A DNA stretch of 64,000 nt from Rehmannia glutinosa (Eukaryota > Streptophyta > Magnoliopsida > Lamiales > Orobanchaceae): positions 62,001 to 126,000 of the forward strand of contig JABTTQ020001484.1 of assembly GCA_016081115.2 (NCBI GenBank). Direction: 5' to 3'. Of this stretch, positions 46,168 through 58,494 are shown in pieces. Both the position numbers and the translations under genes were made by a program. The notes below the pieces were generated by a model that saw only the letters and a list, made by a program, of their open reading frames with translations, was not told where the DNA came from and did not search any database. Within the stretch, counting starts at the first letter, position 1. The number at the start of each line of letters is the position of its first letter.

Positions 46168-49100
46168 ATGGCATCAACTTATGAGTTCACCAAACTAGGG
46201 AAGCAAATCCACACTGGTTCTACGGTGGATTTTGAAGGAATGGTTAAATAGGGTTCCGATGAAACCCTTGTGAAGAAGATAGCTGACAAAATCGAGAAAT
46301 CTGGACTGAAACCCTTTCTCACGATGGAGTTTCAAATGACTTATGTTGAAGAGGTAGCACAGTTCTACGTGAACGCTGAAGTTCATGACGAGGGCATCAA
46401 ATCCTCTGTTCACGGGAAGGATCTTACAATCACTGCTGAAGATCTAGCGGAGCATTGTTTGCTGTCGTCGGAAGGTGTGCCAGAAATATTTGAGGCTGAT
46501 GTAAACTTGGCTGCTGCATGGAAGGAAGTGGCCAGACTGGAATGTGCTGCGAAAGTGGTTTACACAGCTGATAAGAAGCTACTAAAGGACGATTATCACA
46601 AGTTGATGGATATCGTCGCAAAGTGTGTGGATATGAAGTTTGGAAGCTTCAATCAGCTATCCAAAACAAAGTTGATCGTCATGGCTGCGATCATGGAGGA
46701 GAAGAAGGTCAATCGGCGTAATCCGTCACAGCAGACACGCGAGAATGTTGCAAATAAGTCCTTCAAGGACGATGGGTCATTTGGAGGATCTCTGGGCTTG
46801 TAATTGGCAGCTTGATGGAGGTGAAGGGTGTTCCACTCCGACATGGAAAGTCATTCCATGTCAACAAGAAAATGTTCCGGGAAAACCTTTCAGGAGCCCA
46901 AAGGAGAGCCTATGCCAAGCAGGTGGATACCAAAGAAGGAGGAATCACCGATCTGAAGAAACAAACCGTCACTTCCCTTCCGAAGAAGAAAGCTGCCCAT
47001 GCAGCTGCGAAGAAGCCAGCTGCCCCAGCAGCAAAGAAAAAAACCGCACCTACCCCTGCAGCCGAGTCACCTGCCCCTGCAGCCGTGTCTCCTGCCCCTG
47101 CAGCCGAGGTGGAGAAGGAACCTCAAATACCTTCTCTAACCATCAATAAGAAGAGGACTGCCAAGCCAAGAAAGTCAGCTCCTCAGGAAAAGAAAGATGC
47201 ACCAGCCCCCGCCGCCAAGGAATCTGAGGAAGCCGCATCCGAACCAGAAATTCCTCTGGTAAGGACAAAAAGAAGAAGACTCACCAAGCGTTAAGAGCTT
47301 GAGAAGATAGCTGAGTCTGCCACTCAGCTGGAAAAGATCTCTGAGACTGCTGGAGAAGTGCAGTCTCCATATATTATTGATGAAATAGTCAAGTCTGCGG
47401 AGGCCGATCATCAGAGGCAAATCAAGATCCCAGTGTGGGACGAACGGTTGAGAACAAGAAACAAAGCAGAGATAGTGAATCTCTGTCGACAGGATCGTGT
47501 CTCCACCGCGAGATTCTTTGAGGGTGAAGAGCAAAGAAGGTCTCCGCTACCCTCCATTCCCGAAAAGGAAGGAAGGACAACAAGAAGAAGATGAAGATTA
47601 TGTGATCATGCTCTCTCCACCATATCCAGACATCCAAAATCGTCTGCGAGAATGGAGAAAATGGAAGTTGAGTCACTCGAGAGAACAGTTCGAAAGACCT
47701 GAATTCATTGAAGAAGAGGAAGAACTGATGAAGTTCCTCGGGTTGACCACAGTAGTCCAGGAACTTGATGAAGATAACTGCCTAGATATCTTGCAGATCT
47801 TCAAAGAAAAAGAGAAGGAGAGATTGGCAGAGGAAGCTGAAGCTCGTGAGAAGGCCAACATTTGTCCTTTCACTGGAACCACCGATCACACCCATCCTCA
47901 CTTCGATGCCTTCTCAGGAAGTGACGAGGACTTGGATCCTGCTGCTGCGACGGAGGAGGATTTGAAATGTAGCAAGCCATGCGGGAATCCAGGATGATGC
48001 ATGAGCAACAGCTGACGGAAGGACCAGGAGAGTCTTCCAAATCACAGCTGGAAATTGATCCGTGGGAGTAGTACAACAGATTGCCACTGTTATTGCTGCA
48101 ACCACTTCCCCAGTTCACTCAGAAGACGGATCTAAGGGACTTGGCGATGACACTGGGAATTTGGGCACCCAAGTTGAGCCAACCCCTGATGAAGGCCGGG
48201 AGTCTGGAGCAGAGTGACACCAACATAAGTCACTCAGCTGGTGAGCCAGCTGAGGGGGAAACTCACTCCACTGCAGCTAGGTCGGAGGATGCTACAGCTG
48301 ACTCCACCCTGAATCTATGAGGCGAAGTGGAGAAGGAACAAGAAAAGGAAACACAGCAAGTTGTCACTGACGAAGCTCGGATAGTTGAATCTGTCTCAGC
48401 TGAAGTGCCAACTGCTCTGTAGGCTGAGGACGCTGCTGATGCAGTCGAGGCACATGATGGTTATGCCCTGGGAGTTAACACTCTGGGCAATGAAAGTGCA
48501 ATCCACGGAGTTGAGACTCCTGTGGATGCCATCGCAGAAGACCCTAAAAGATTTGCGCTGTCGAAGGGATTGAACAAGGCCCCCGCCGCAGTGAGGCGCA
48601 GGAGGTAATGAAGGCCTAAGGGAGGTTGAGACTTCCCTAGGTAAAAATCAAGGAGATAAGAGCATTCCTCAGACCATAATTTCTGATTCAGAGGAGAAAA
48701 TCAGTGCTCTTCATGACTCCCAGGATGATCCTGATACAACCTTCATGGGATCTGCAGATGAAGCTGAGTCTACCCCAACTGCACATCAAAAAAGGTCACC
48801 GAAGTTCTTCCTGAAAGACGAGTAACCCAGACTTCAAGGCTGCTCGACAAACGTTTAATTTTGATGATGAGCCAAGCCTTCAAAACTCATCATCTTCCGA
48901 TGACGCTGATGGTGCAGCTGAGGAACAACAAATTCATTTAGCAGAATCTACTGAGGCCGAAGAAGCTGTTAAGACAGCTGAGGCTCAGTCAGCTGGCCAA
49001 ACCACTCACCAAGGCCTAGCTAAAACCGAGTCATCTGCGCAGGCTCCCAAAGCTGCAGCAGATTCCACTCAACCGGGCACATCACAGGCACGAGTAACGG

Positions 49101-50854
49101 TGGAATCCATACCATATGTCAGTGATGATGCATTTGAAGAAACTTTCCCTTTATCGATTGAGCTGCCTAAACTTGATGAAGAAACAGCTCGAGAGCAGCA
49201 ATGCTTCAACGTACGACCTGATCCAGTTATTCCCACAAATACTATCGTTCCAGCAGACTTTGATTTTGATGCTGCTTGGCCGCCAGCTGAGACCGAGGTG
49301 ACAGCTGAAGTATGAGAAGTCTTCAAGATAATCTTTACAGAGATTGAGAAGATAGAACGGCACCAGGCCACATTGGATATGCGGCTGGACAACAGGGATG
49401 CCAATCTTACGGCCGATCTACGTGGAATAGTGATTAGAATCAGGGAATGGTGTCAACAGCAGCATACAATGCGACTAGAACAAGTCAGATATTTCAAGGC
49501 ATTGTACAACAAAATGTTGATCTGGAGCGCTGATAATGCTGACATGAAAAGAAGGATGCAAGAAAATATTGACAGAATGCATGCCTCCCACAACACTGAA
49601 ATGGAACTGTTGCGAGAATTTCACAAGAAAGAACTTCTGAGCGTAGAGGAAAATATGAATAACAAATTTAGCCTTCTCATGGCTGAAATGAAGCTGGTGG
49701 CAGCCGAATCCAAAGCCACCCGCTCAGAGATTTCGTACAGCATACTCCGCAGCAGACTCCAAGCAGAACTCAACTATTAGCCGCCTAGACTTCATGCTTG
49801 CTGGCATGTTTCCAGGGGTTTTTCTCTCCTTTGATGATGCCAAAAAGGGGGAAGAAGAGGAATACTTGAAGATGTTGAAAGGGTCAGCGGATGAGAAAGA
49901 GAAAGGACGTTGTTGAGAGAAGAAGAAGAAAAAGAGTTGAAGAAGAAAGAAAGAAAAGGGAAAAGCGATTGAGGGGGAAGGTTCAAAAGATATGCTCTAA
50001 TGTTTGAAACCCCTCAACAAGGCCTTGTCATCTGGTGACATAATCGACAAACTTCCAAACACCGCCGCTCCAACACTCTGTTGTACCTATGTCTGAGAAG
50101 AGAAAAATCATAGAAGCAGGGATGAAGGAGGTCGAAGGAAAAATGGATGCCCGTGTGATGGATATATTGAAACAATACGGAGGCATTCCGGCAGGAAAAG
50201 ACACAGATGCCATTTCAGACGTCGGAAATGACCCGAGATCAGTTGATGAATTCAAAATGCTCGAATCCGAAGGACACTTCGAGAACATGTCCATGGCCCA
50301 AGCCTGGGACTTATCTTGGGAAAAAGGCCTTGTTTGTGCGAAAAGAAGCGATAGCAAGCGAGACTACACGGCAATCAATAGACTACAGACTACAAGCAAA
50401 GAAGTCACCGACAAAAAGAAGGCTCCCGTACAATATACACCCAGAGGAAGAGGAAGAAGCAGTGGAGGAAGAGGTTTCAGACCTAGACCTCTACCCAAAA
50501 ACATTGAATACACAGACCCAGGAAAGGAGGGATTTATTGAATACATAGACCCATTGAATAGCAAATCTGGAAGTGGCTAGGAAGAATGTTGACTATGTCA
50601 AAAGAATTGAAGAAGAAAACAAAAGACAAGATCAGCTGTGGGAAGAAAGGCAAGAAAGAAAGAGAAGAGACGATGCTGCAAAGAGAGCATACGAGAAAAA
50701 GAAGGCAGCTGAAGATGAAAAGAAGAGAAAGAGAGCAGAGGATGACAGAGCTGAAGAAAAAAAGGAGGCAGCGAAGGCGATGAAGTATTGTTGTCCACCC
50801 TTCATGTATTTTACTATTGTAAATACATATGTATGTAAGTCTTCTGTACGATGA
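46168..50854 (+). pseudogene. Element B third ORF (ORF3), ~1,500 codons, decayed
   Basis: The start is MASTYEF at 46168, matching MAPKYDF in element A. Regions in order: an N-terminal domain (46168-46900) resembling plant transposon-associated proteins; a basic Ala/Pro/Lys tract like a histone H1 tail (46980-47290) ending in KRRRLTKR, a likely nuclear signal; an acidic part with the motif CPFTGTTDHTHPHF near 47860; Ser/Thr/Glu-rich degenerate repeats (48000-49090); a coiled-coil region (49100-49780); an RGG-like patch 'RGRGRSSGGRGFRPRP' (50446-50490); and an Arg/Lys/Glu coiled tail (50573-50790). Lesions include TAG at 46249, a shift near 46700-46803, and stops at 47997 and 49315. It lies between pol and the polypurine tract in both family copies, so it belongs to the element. 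Function unknown. Confidence 0.78.
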
Positions 50855-51053
50855 ATAAAAATTGTGTAATTTCTATATTTGCGTAGATATAGTCTGCTAT
50901 GTTTGCTATGATACACATTGTAAACAACTTTGTAAAGGACAAGAATGTTATGATCAATAAAAGGATTGATTCTATGCATACATTCTCTCATTACTACTTT
51001 GTCGTATGTATCTTTGATGCTTACATTTTGTTTGTATGTTTTAAGTTTTGGCA

Positions 51054-51072
51054 TCATCAAAAAGGGGGAAAT
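51054..51072 (+). other. Polypurine tract of element B
   Basis: The tract CATCAAAAAGGGGGAAAT abuts the 3' LTR start TGTTGGGAAATT, as in element A. Confidence 0.9.
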
Positions 51073-52650
51073 TGTTGGGAAATTTATTGTTTAGATTTTG
51101 ATGAGTGCCATGTAAAACTTAGACTAGAAAGTTGGCACCTTATTTTCCTTGTAATTTGCATTATAATAGATAGGGTTTATTGAGCCGAGTCAAGTCGCCT
51201 ATGCCTCGGATATACAAGAAGTCAATCAAGATCGAAATGAAGACTCATTTGTGAAACAACCGAGTATGGCAAGGAGGAGAAGTCAAGAACTCGACTGAAG
51301 GAGTATCAGCTGGGATACACCCGTGTGAAGTGTCAGTCAAGTCAACTCAAGAAGCCAAGTCTCAAGTTGAAGTGATAGATGAGTCATCCATTGATTGGAA
51401 GCAAACTCGAAGTCACCTCGGGAAGTTAGAGAATTGCAGTCAAGTCAAGACAACTGAAAAGAATCAGTTGCACAGAAGTCAAGAATATTACCTAAACAAG
51501 TAATACTTCCATGTTGCCATGTCTTAAAGTGTTCAGTCCTAGAAGCATGCAAAAGGAATAAACCAATGGGAATCATTGTACCTCGTGTTAGACTCTGAAA
51601 AGATGAACATTCATTAAATACGAGGAAATATCAACATCAAGGACTGCAACAAGACAAGCCAACGAACACAAGTGATGTTTGAAAATCAGCCTATCTCTTC
51701 AACGGGCAGATTTTTGAAAGTTCACTATAAAAGGCTGAGGAATCACTTTGAGAAAAGGTTACCTTGCATACCTGAGCATTTAAGCAATTATTCATACTGT
51801 AACCTGCAAAATATTCTCAAGTTATTCAAGCAAAATCCTCAAGCCTAACTTTCGAAGGAAATCGATCCAACACCAAGCTGTGAAGGAAAGACAACTTCAA
51901 ACTATTGAAGAGGAAACTTTTGAAGAATCAAAAGGGGTCTACATTCCAAGGAGGATTGTAGAAAGGTTCAAGGTCGAACCAGTCTCAAGTCATTGGAGGG
52001 CTTCGTGATCAAATCCAAGATGCTTGAGCAAGTGAGCTGAAGTAGCAAGGCAGCCGCCCTGTGAAGAAGCTGAGTCGGACGAGAAGCCAGTCGTGTGACC
52101 AAGGCATCTCCAGACTGAGTCCCAAAGGATCAAGTCAGCTATGTGATCAAGACTTGTATCTGAACTGATAACCACTTTGTACTCTGATCAATACTTAGTG
52201 GATTCCTCCAGGAGTTGGAGAAGAGAGGAGTAGAAGAATTACCCCATCTTCGAACCTCTATAAAAATTATTGTGTCATTTACATTTCAGCATTTTTATTT
52301 TTGCATGTTACTTTATATCTGCTGATAATTTGCTATCCAACTGATAATTAACAAAGTGCTAAAACCAAGTGTTAAAACAAACTTAAACCAAATTCAAGGG
52401 TTTTAAGTCTTCCACTGAAAATCTCATCACAACCAAGTTAAGGTTTAGACTAAACAGCTGAGTTATTCTATCAACAGCTCAATCGAGTCTGTTGAGTGGC
52501 TAACTCTGTTGGTTAAATAACTTAGCTGTCCCTCAAGGACTTAGCTGTGTATTTAACTTTGTATTATTTTAAAAGGATTAAAATCGAAAAGTTGGTAAGG
52601 TTTATTCAACCCCCCCTTCTAAACCTTACTCACACCCCTTGGGACCTACA
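51073..52650 (+). repeat. 3' LTR of element B (1,578 bp)
   Basis: TGTTGGGAAATT...GGGACCTACA, with a TATA box TATAAAA at 51726-51732. It is the most complete LTR of this family in the window and the best reference for the others. Immediately after it, element A's minus-strand integrase begins. Confidence 0.93.
51726..51732 (+). promoter_or_regulatory. TATA box in B-family LTRs
   Basis: CACTATAAAAGG is conserved in all LTRs of the family: 38675 (B 5'), 57566-57572 (D), 56858-56852 (A 5', minus) and 15395-15389 (A 3', minus). It marks the U3/R border. Confidence 0.75.
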
Positions 52651-53500
52651 CAACTCATGAACAATACCATTTTCAACACAATACTGAGTAATGGTTTGAC
52701 TCTTCTCATTTTGAACTCTTTTCATCAGCTGAGGTAACTTCTGCAAAGTTTTCTTCTTTTTACACATGAAAATTATCCATGTATATCTTGAATAATCATC
52801 CACCACCACTAAGGTGTATTTCTTTCCACTTATGCTAGCTGGCTCAACTGGACCAAATAAATCCATATGCAACATATGTAATATCCTTGTTGAAGAATGA
52901 CATAGCTTATCCTTGAATGAAGACTTGATCTGCTTTCCCATCTGGCATGGATCACATACACTTTATTTCTTGTCCACTGAGTCTGGCAATCCTTCTACAA
53001 GATGACTCCTTGCAAGCTTGTTGATTGTCTTGAAATTCAGATGACTCAGCTTCTTGTGCCACAGCCAACTTGATTCGGCTGTGCTTTTTGCTAACAGGCA
53101 AGTGCTTGGTGTAGCAGTAGACCAATCTACCACATACATATTCTTCTCTGTCTTGACCCTTGCAAAGACTATTTCATTTGATTCAGCATCTTTGATCTGC
53201 ACACTCCCATGTTGAATCCCACATTATAGCCTTTATCACAGAGTTGGCTGATGCTTAACAGGTTGAAGTTGAGGCCTTCAACATAAGCAACATCTGTGAT
53301 TTCCAATCCATTTTTCTTAATGGATCATGTGCCTTTGATCTCCCATGGAGCTTCATTTCCTCCAAATATAAGTTTTGCACCTTTGATCTCCTTGAATCTT
53401 GTCAGGTTTTTCTTGTTTCCTGTCATATGTCTGGAACAACCACTATCCATGTACCAGGTTCCTTGGCACTCAGTTGTTCCTTGAAACTACAATCAAGGAA
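52651..53500 (-). pseudogene. Element A pol, 5' part: protease and integrase N-terminal half
   Basis: Read on the minus strand from 53500: protease site 'MDSGCSRHMTG' (near 53460-53425), then the GAG-pre-integrase frame (53202-52963) with 'WHKKLSHLNFKTINKLA', and the integrase frame (52941-52655) with 'CDPCQMGK', 'MDLFGPV' and 'VVVDDYSRYTW'. An in-frame stop separates the last two. A deletion after 'NEKSQTIT' removes the segment with the second catalytic Asp (RxDxGTEF in relatives). The frame then runs into element B. The remainder of pol is at 30877-28642. Confidence 0.88.
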
Positions 53501-53559
53501 ATCAGTTTTTAGGTACCCATACTTGTCTGGGTCCTGAGGGGTTATTGATGTAAGATGTT

Positions 53560-55889
53560 CCAACTAACCTATAGCCAAATGATTTGACTCTAAGAGGTTG
53601 TTATCTATCAGTGCCATAATCATAGTGCACTTTAGCAAATTGCTTGGGGGTTTTAAGATCATACAGCTGTCTCTTTTGTCTGTATGCCTGGGTGTGTGTT
53701 TTAGCAATTGCGTTCTTGGGGTAGTTGTGGTATTTCTGAGTGTAGTGCCTGGGTGCATATGTGTGCTGATAATAGCTTTTTTGCCTTTGGAATGACCTTT
53801 GCTGAGGTTTAGGTCTTTGCCATTTTGGCTTGTATTCCATAGGTCTTTGCTGATGTTTCACATTATTCCAATCAGCATAGTTTGGATAGTTTCTACCATT
53901 CCCATCATATGTATTTATCTAATGAAATTTTTGGGATTTATGGTAGCTCTGTTTGCTTTTCACAGAGTATTTTCTGTTTGCAATTTGCTGAGGAACACGG
54001 CTGGATTTCTTCTCAGCTATCCTCTCAGCATACTCAACTGGTTGTTTTCCTTTCCCTTTATATCCAAGGCCAGTATGATTGTGATTGTGCTTTGAAGTGA
54101 ATGTGGATGCAGTATTTGGTGTTTTAGATTTTTGGGATGCTTCATTACTTGAAGATTCTTTTTCCAAAATCACTCTCGGAGTTTGACTATGCACAAAAGA
54201 ATTAAATCCTATGCCTGTCTTATCTCCACATTCTTTTTGACTCATAATAAGATCATCAAATGATTTTGATGCTTTTGTAAATGAGGCAATCACATTTTTA
54301 AGATCGTTTTCCCTCTTTTCTATAGCAGTTAACTCTGCTATGATCTTGGCATTTTCAGCCTTCAGCTTAGTGTTCTCATCAGCTATTTGACGCAGAGTAC
54401 TCGGCTCTTTAGTCAGCTGTGAGTTTTGGCTTTTAAGATGGCTGTTTTCCTCATTTAAAATTGTGTGAGAGAATTTTATGTGTTCAAAATCTTTCATCAT
54501 TTTGCCTAATGAATCATAAAGATCAGTGGGTGATGAAGTGTGTGTATCACAGCCACTATCACTTGAATCTGAATGAGATGAGTTAGAATGTACCTCATCT
54601 TCTTGATCTGGTTGATCTTGTTCTTTAGCCATGAGGCAGATCATTGCCTCTTCCTCAGAATCACTTGAGTAGTCTGTTTCACTACTATCCGAGAAATCAC
54701 GCTTCTTTGGACTTGATTTGTCTCTGCCAGTCTCAAAGACTAACATGACTTTTCTCTTTTCCTGTCTTCTTTCCCTGAAGACTATTCTTTCTTCCTCATT
54801 CCTATACTTGTTGACTGGTGGATAGGAATAGTCAACTGCAAAATGTCCTGGTTGTCTGCAGTTCCAACACAGGTTCTCAGCTCTCTGATCAACTCTGTCT
54901 GCTCTTGGATTATCAGCTCTTTGATAGTCAACCCTTTGATGCTCAGCTCTCTTGGGAGGTCTATCTTCCCTTGACTTGGAAGGAGCTGAATGTCTCCTGG
55001 AGGTCTCACCCTTATTCCTTTTATAGTTCTTATTAAAGAACTTGCTGAATCTTTTGACCATCAGCGCAATTTCCTTCTGGTCTATGGCTTCCTTGGGCTC
55101 AGCTCTCTTTCCATCACTAGCCATCATTGCAGCTGTCTTGGGTACATCTGTCTCCTCTTGCTCTTTCCTTCTCAGCTTAAACTCATAGGCTTTGAGGTCT
55201 GAGAATAGCTCATGGTTAGATGTTCTTGAGAGGTCCATTGAGTGTCCCAGGGCCATAACCTTCATTTCCCATTTAGCTGAGAGGCTTCTTAAAATCTTCA
55301 TACACATTTTCTTTTGTGTATATTCATTCCCAAGAGCTGAAAGCTCATTTGTGATCTCAGTAAATCTGGCATCCAGTTGATCTAGAGTTTCACCTGCAAA
55401 CATTTTGAAATTTCCAAATTTTTGGACAACAACTGATTATTTATTCTCTTTAATTTGTTCTGATCCTTCACAAATAAAAGTCAGCTTATTCCAGATTTCT
55501 TTTGCAGATTTGCAAGATTTGACTTTATTGAACATTGCTTTGTCCAATGTCTTGTAAAGTATATCCTTGGCCACACTGTCTAAGTTATATCTCTTTCTGT
55601 CTTCATTTGTCCATTCGGTTCTTGGTTTTTCAACCAAAGCTGGTCTTGCTTCAGCAGAAGCTTCTTCTCCTTCAGCTGCAGCTGCTCTTGGTACAACCGT
55701 GTTCACTTTGAGTATTTGCAGTGGCCCATCCTCTATCACAAGCCACATTTCATCATGTAATGCAAATAGATGGGCCTGCATACGAATTCTCCAATCATCA
55801 AATTCTTCAACAGTGAACATAGGAATGCGTGTTAGATTTGCTTCCATGATAATAACTTTGCTTAAAAAATGAAAGACTTTGAAAAACAA
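53560..55889 (-). pseudogene. Element A gag
   Basis: Two open frames (55889-55437 and 55403-53919) are in the same phase, separated by a single TAA where element D has TTA (Leu). The start is probably the inner ATG of 'IIMEANLTRIPMF', 36 bases inside the first frame. Domains: gag core ('EFDDWRIRMQAHL' to 'KEIWNKLTF'; 'LDARFTEITNEL'), basic region, zinc knuckle CWNCRQPGHFAVDY (near 54870-54825, where the last Cys has become Tyr), acidic Ser/Asp tract, and a coiled coil ('DENTKLKAENAKIIAEL'). A further in-frame stop at 53918 and a TAA for Trp near 53600 precede the protease. It is the longest gag frame in the window (494 codons). Confidence 0.9.
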
Positions 55890-55960
55890 GTGTTTAAAAA
55901 CTTTTTGAAAAGATAGAGATCTAGTTCAGTAACCAGTGCGGAAGGCTCGATGAACCAACC

Positions 55961-55972
55961 GCTCTGATACCA
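55961..55972 (-). other. Primer binding site of element A
   Basis: On the minus strand TGGTATCAGAGC, an exact initiator-Met tRNA primer site, lies two bases after the LTR end CCTACA. Confidence 0.95.
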
Positions 55973-55974
55973 CT

Positions 55975-56930
55975 TGTAGGTCCCAAGGGGTGAGAATTAA
56001 GGTTTAGAAGGGAGGGTTGAATAAACCTTACCAAATTTTCTTTTTAGTTCTTTTAAAATAATTCAACAGAGTTGACTCAAACAACTGTGTCCTTGATGAA
56101 CAGCTAAGTTGGCTTTTCAGCTAAGTTACCCACTCAACAGACTCGATAGAGCTGTTGATAGTATAACTCGGTTGCTCAAGACAAATACTTAGCTTGGCTG
56201 ATTGGTTTTTAACAGCGGAAGACTTAACACCCTTTGATTTGATTTATGCTTGTTTTAAACACTTAGTTTTTAGCACTTGGTTATTTATCAGTTGGACAGC
56301 AAATATGATACTAACAACAGATATAAAGTAAATGTGCAGCAAGGTAAATTTGTTGAAAGTAAATGACACAAATATTTTATAGAGGTTCGAAGATGGGGTA
56401 ATTCTTCTAATACTCTCTTCTCCAACTCCTGGAAGAATTCACTATGTAAAATATCAGTTTACAAAGCGATGAACAGTCTGGAGACATCCTTGATCACACA
56501 GCTGGCTTCTCTTGCGACTCAGCTTCTTCACAGGGCAGCTGCCTTGCTACTTCAGCTCACTTTTCAAGTTCTTGGATTTGATCATGAAGACCTCCAACAA
56601 ACTTGATAATGGTTCGACCTGGAACCTTTCTAAAATCCTGACTTGGAAATTAGACCCCTTTGATTTCTTCTAGAGTTTCATCTTTAATAGATTTGAAGTT
56701 GTCTCTTCACAGCTAGTGTTGGATCGATTTTCTTCGAGTTTCAGGCTTGAGGAATATCTTGATAAGCTTTGAGAATATTGTAGGTTAAATGCTTGAATAT
56801 TTCTTGCTTGTACGTGGTTCAGGTAACCTCTTCTCAATAACTTACTCAGCCTTTTATAGTGCACATTTGAAATTTTGCCCGTCGAAGAGATAGGCTAATT
56901 TCAAATGTCACTTTTGTGGTTGTTGGTTTG
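55975..56930 (-). repeat. 5' LTR of element A, cut by element D
   Basis: Matches 14513-15470 of A's 3' LTR and stops at GGTTTG where D begins. The missing first third of the LTR should reappear right of D, beyond the window, next to a copy of the 5-bp site GTTTG. Confidence 0.9.
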
Positions 56931-58492
56931 TGTTGGGAAATTTATTGTTTAGATTTTGATGAATGCCATGTAAAACTTAGAATAGGAAGTTGGCACCCCA
57001 ATTTTTGTTGTAAACTGCATTGTAATAAATAGGGTTGGTCAAGATGAGTTAAGTCACTATGCCCAAACATGCAAGAAGACAATCAAGACTAGAAGGAAGA
57101 CTCATTGCAAGATAGCCGAGTATGGCAAAGAAGAGAAGATGGGAACTCGATCAAGGAAACTAAGATGCGGTGAGAGGAGTATCATCAAGTAAACTCAAGA
57201 TAAGCCAAGTCTCAAGTTGAAGTGATGAAGAGTCATCAATGATTGGAAGTCGACTCTAAGTCACCTGGGGAAAACAAGGAAATGCGTCAAGTCGAGATAA
57301 TCGAAAAAGATCCGTTACGTAAATCAAGAGAATTACTTAAACAAGTAATATCTCCATGCTACCTTCTCAAAGTGCTCGATCCCCAGAAGCGTGCAAGAGG
57401 AATAAACCAATGGGAAGCACTACACCGTGTCGTAACTCGAAAAGTCAAGAACAATTCATACGAGGAAATGGCAATTCCAAGGACTGCAACAAGACAAGCC
57501 AACGACCACAAGTGACTTTCAAAAATAAGCCTATCTCTTCAACGGGCAGATTTTTGAAAGATCACTATAAAAGGCTGAGGAATAACTCTGAGGAAAGGTT
57601 ACGTAGGTTATGAAGGTTACCTTGACCATACAAGCAAGAAAGAAATATTTTGTAACCTGAAAAATTCTCAAGTTATTAAACGCTCAATCCTCAAGCCTAC
57701 ACTACGAAGAACATCAATCCAACACTCACCTGTGAAGGAAAGATAACTTCAATCAGTTGAAGAGGGAATTACTGAAGAATCAAGGGGTCTACATTCCACA
57801 AAGGATTGTAGGAAGGTTCAAGGTTGAACCAAGTCTTGAGCTGTTGGAGGGCTTCGTGATCAAATCCAAAGAGCTTGAGCAAGTGGGCTGTAGTAGCAAG
57901 GCACTGCCTGTGAAGAAGCCGAGTCGCACGAGAAGCCGGTGAGTGATCAAGGCGTCTCAGGATCGAGTCCCAAAGGATCAAGTCGGCTGTGTGATCAAGA
58001 CTTGTATCCGGGCATTACCACTTTGTACATCGATCAATACCTAGTGGATTCCTCCAGAGTTGGAGAAGAGAGGAGTAGAAGAATTACCCCATCTTCGAAC
58101 CTCTATAAAAACTTATCGTGTCTTTTACATTTCAACACTTTAATTCCTGCATCTTATTTGTTTAATTCTCACGACATATTTGCTATCAAACCGATAATTT
58201 CTAAGTACTAAATCAAGCTTTATATCTCTCGCTTAACCATAATTAAGGGTGTTAAGTCTTCCGTGAAAACAAACCACAGTTGAGCTAATTCGGTCTTAAC
58301 AATTTGAGTTATTCTATCAACGGCTCGATCAGTCCGTTGAGTGACTAACTCTCGATTAACTAAATTGGTCTGTCACCAAGGACACAAATTGTGTAGTATC
58401 AACTCGAACTTTTAAAAGGACTAAATCGAAAAATTTGGTAAGGTTTATTCAACCCCCTTCTAAACCTTACACTCACACCCTTGGGACCTACA
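56931..58492 (+). repeat. 5' LTR of element D (1,562 bp)
   Basis: TGTTGGGAAATT...GGGACCTACA, TATA box 57566-57572, aligned throughout to 51073-52650. Differences cluster at CTG/CAG (for instance GAAGAAGCCGAGTC near 57914 against GAAGAAGCTGAGTC near 52065). Confidence 0.92.
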
Positions 58493-58494
58493 AG

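Larger units (their letters stand above)
30878..52650 (+). mobile_element. Element B: Sirevirus-like Ty1/copia inserted in A's integrase
   Basis: Plus-strand order: 5' LTR (30878-31234 and 38452-39401, split by element C), primer site (39404), gag, pol (with a hAT MITE at 41814), promoter plus ORF3 (45850-50854), polypurine tract and 3' LTR (51073-52650). It is the same family as A and D. It interrupts A's integrase frame: A stops at 52651 and resumes at 30877. Instead of a 5-bp duplication the junction lacks about 76 bp of A, and B's first two bases (TG) are gone, so the integration site was later trimmed or formed abnormally. Confidence 0.88.
14513..56930 (-). mobile_element. Element A: Sirevirus-like Ty1/copia, interrupted by G, B and D
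   Basis: Minus-strand order from the right: broken 5' LTR (56930-55975), primer site (55972-55961), gag, protease and integrase start (to 52651), [element B], integrase end, reverse transcriptase and RNase H (30877-28642), a third ORF with its own promoter (28437-16341, split by element G), polypurine tract (16060-16044) and 3' LTR (16043-14513). The end of the 5' LTR lies beyond element D, outside the window. Lineage: the gag type with coiled coil and zinc knuckle, the polypurine tract CATCAAAAAGGGGGAAAT and an extra ORF after pol fit the Sirevirus group. In-frame stops and missing catalytic residues show that it is dead. Confidence 0.85.

Noticed and set aside
46168..50854. ORF3 as a free-standing host gene
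   Set aside because: It lies between pol and the polypurine tract in two independent family copies, so it travels with the element.
46168..50854. ORF3 as a classical env-like protein
   Set aside because: I see no signal peptide or membrane segment; the sequence is basic, acidic and coiled-coil, which points to the nucleus or cytoplasm.
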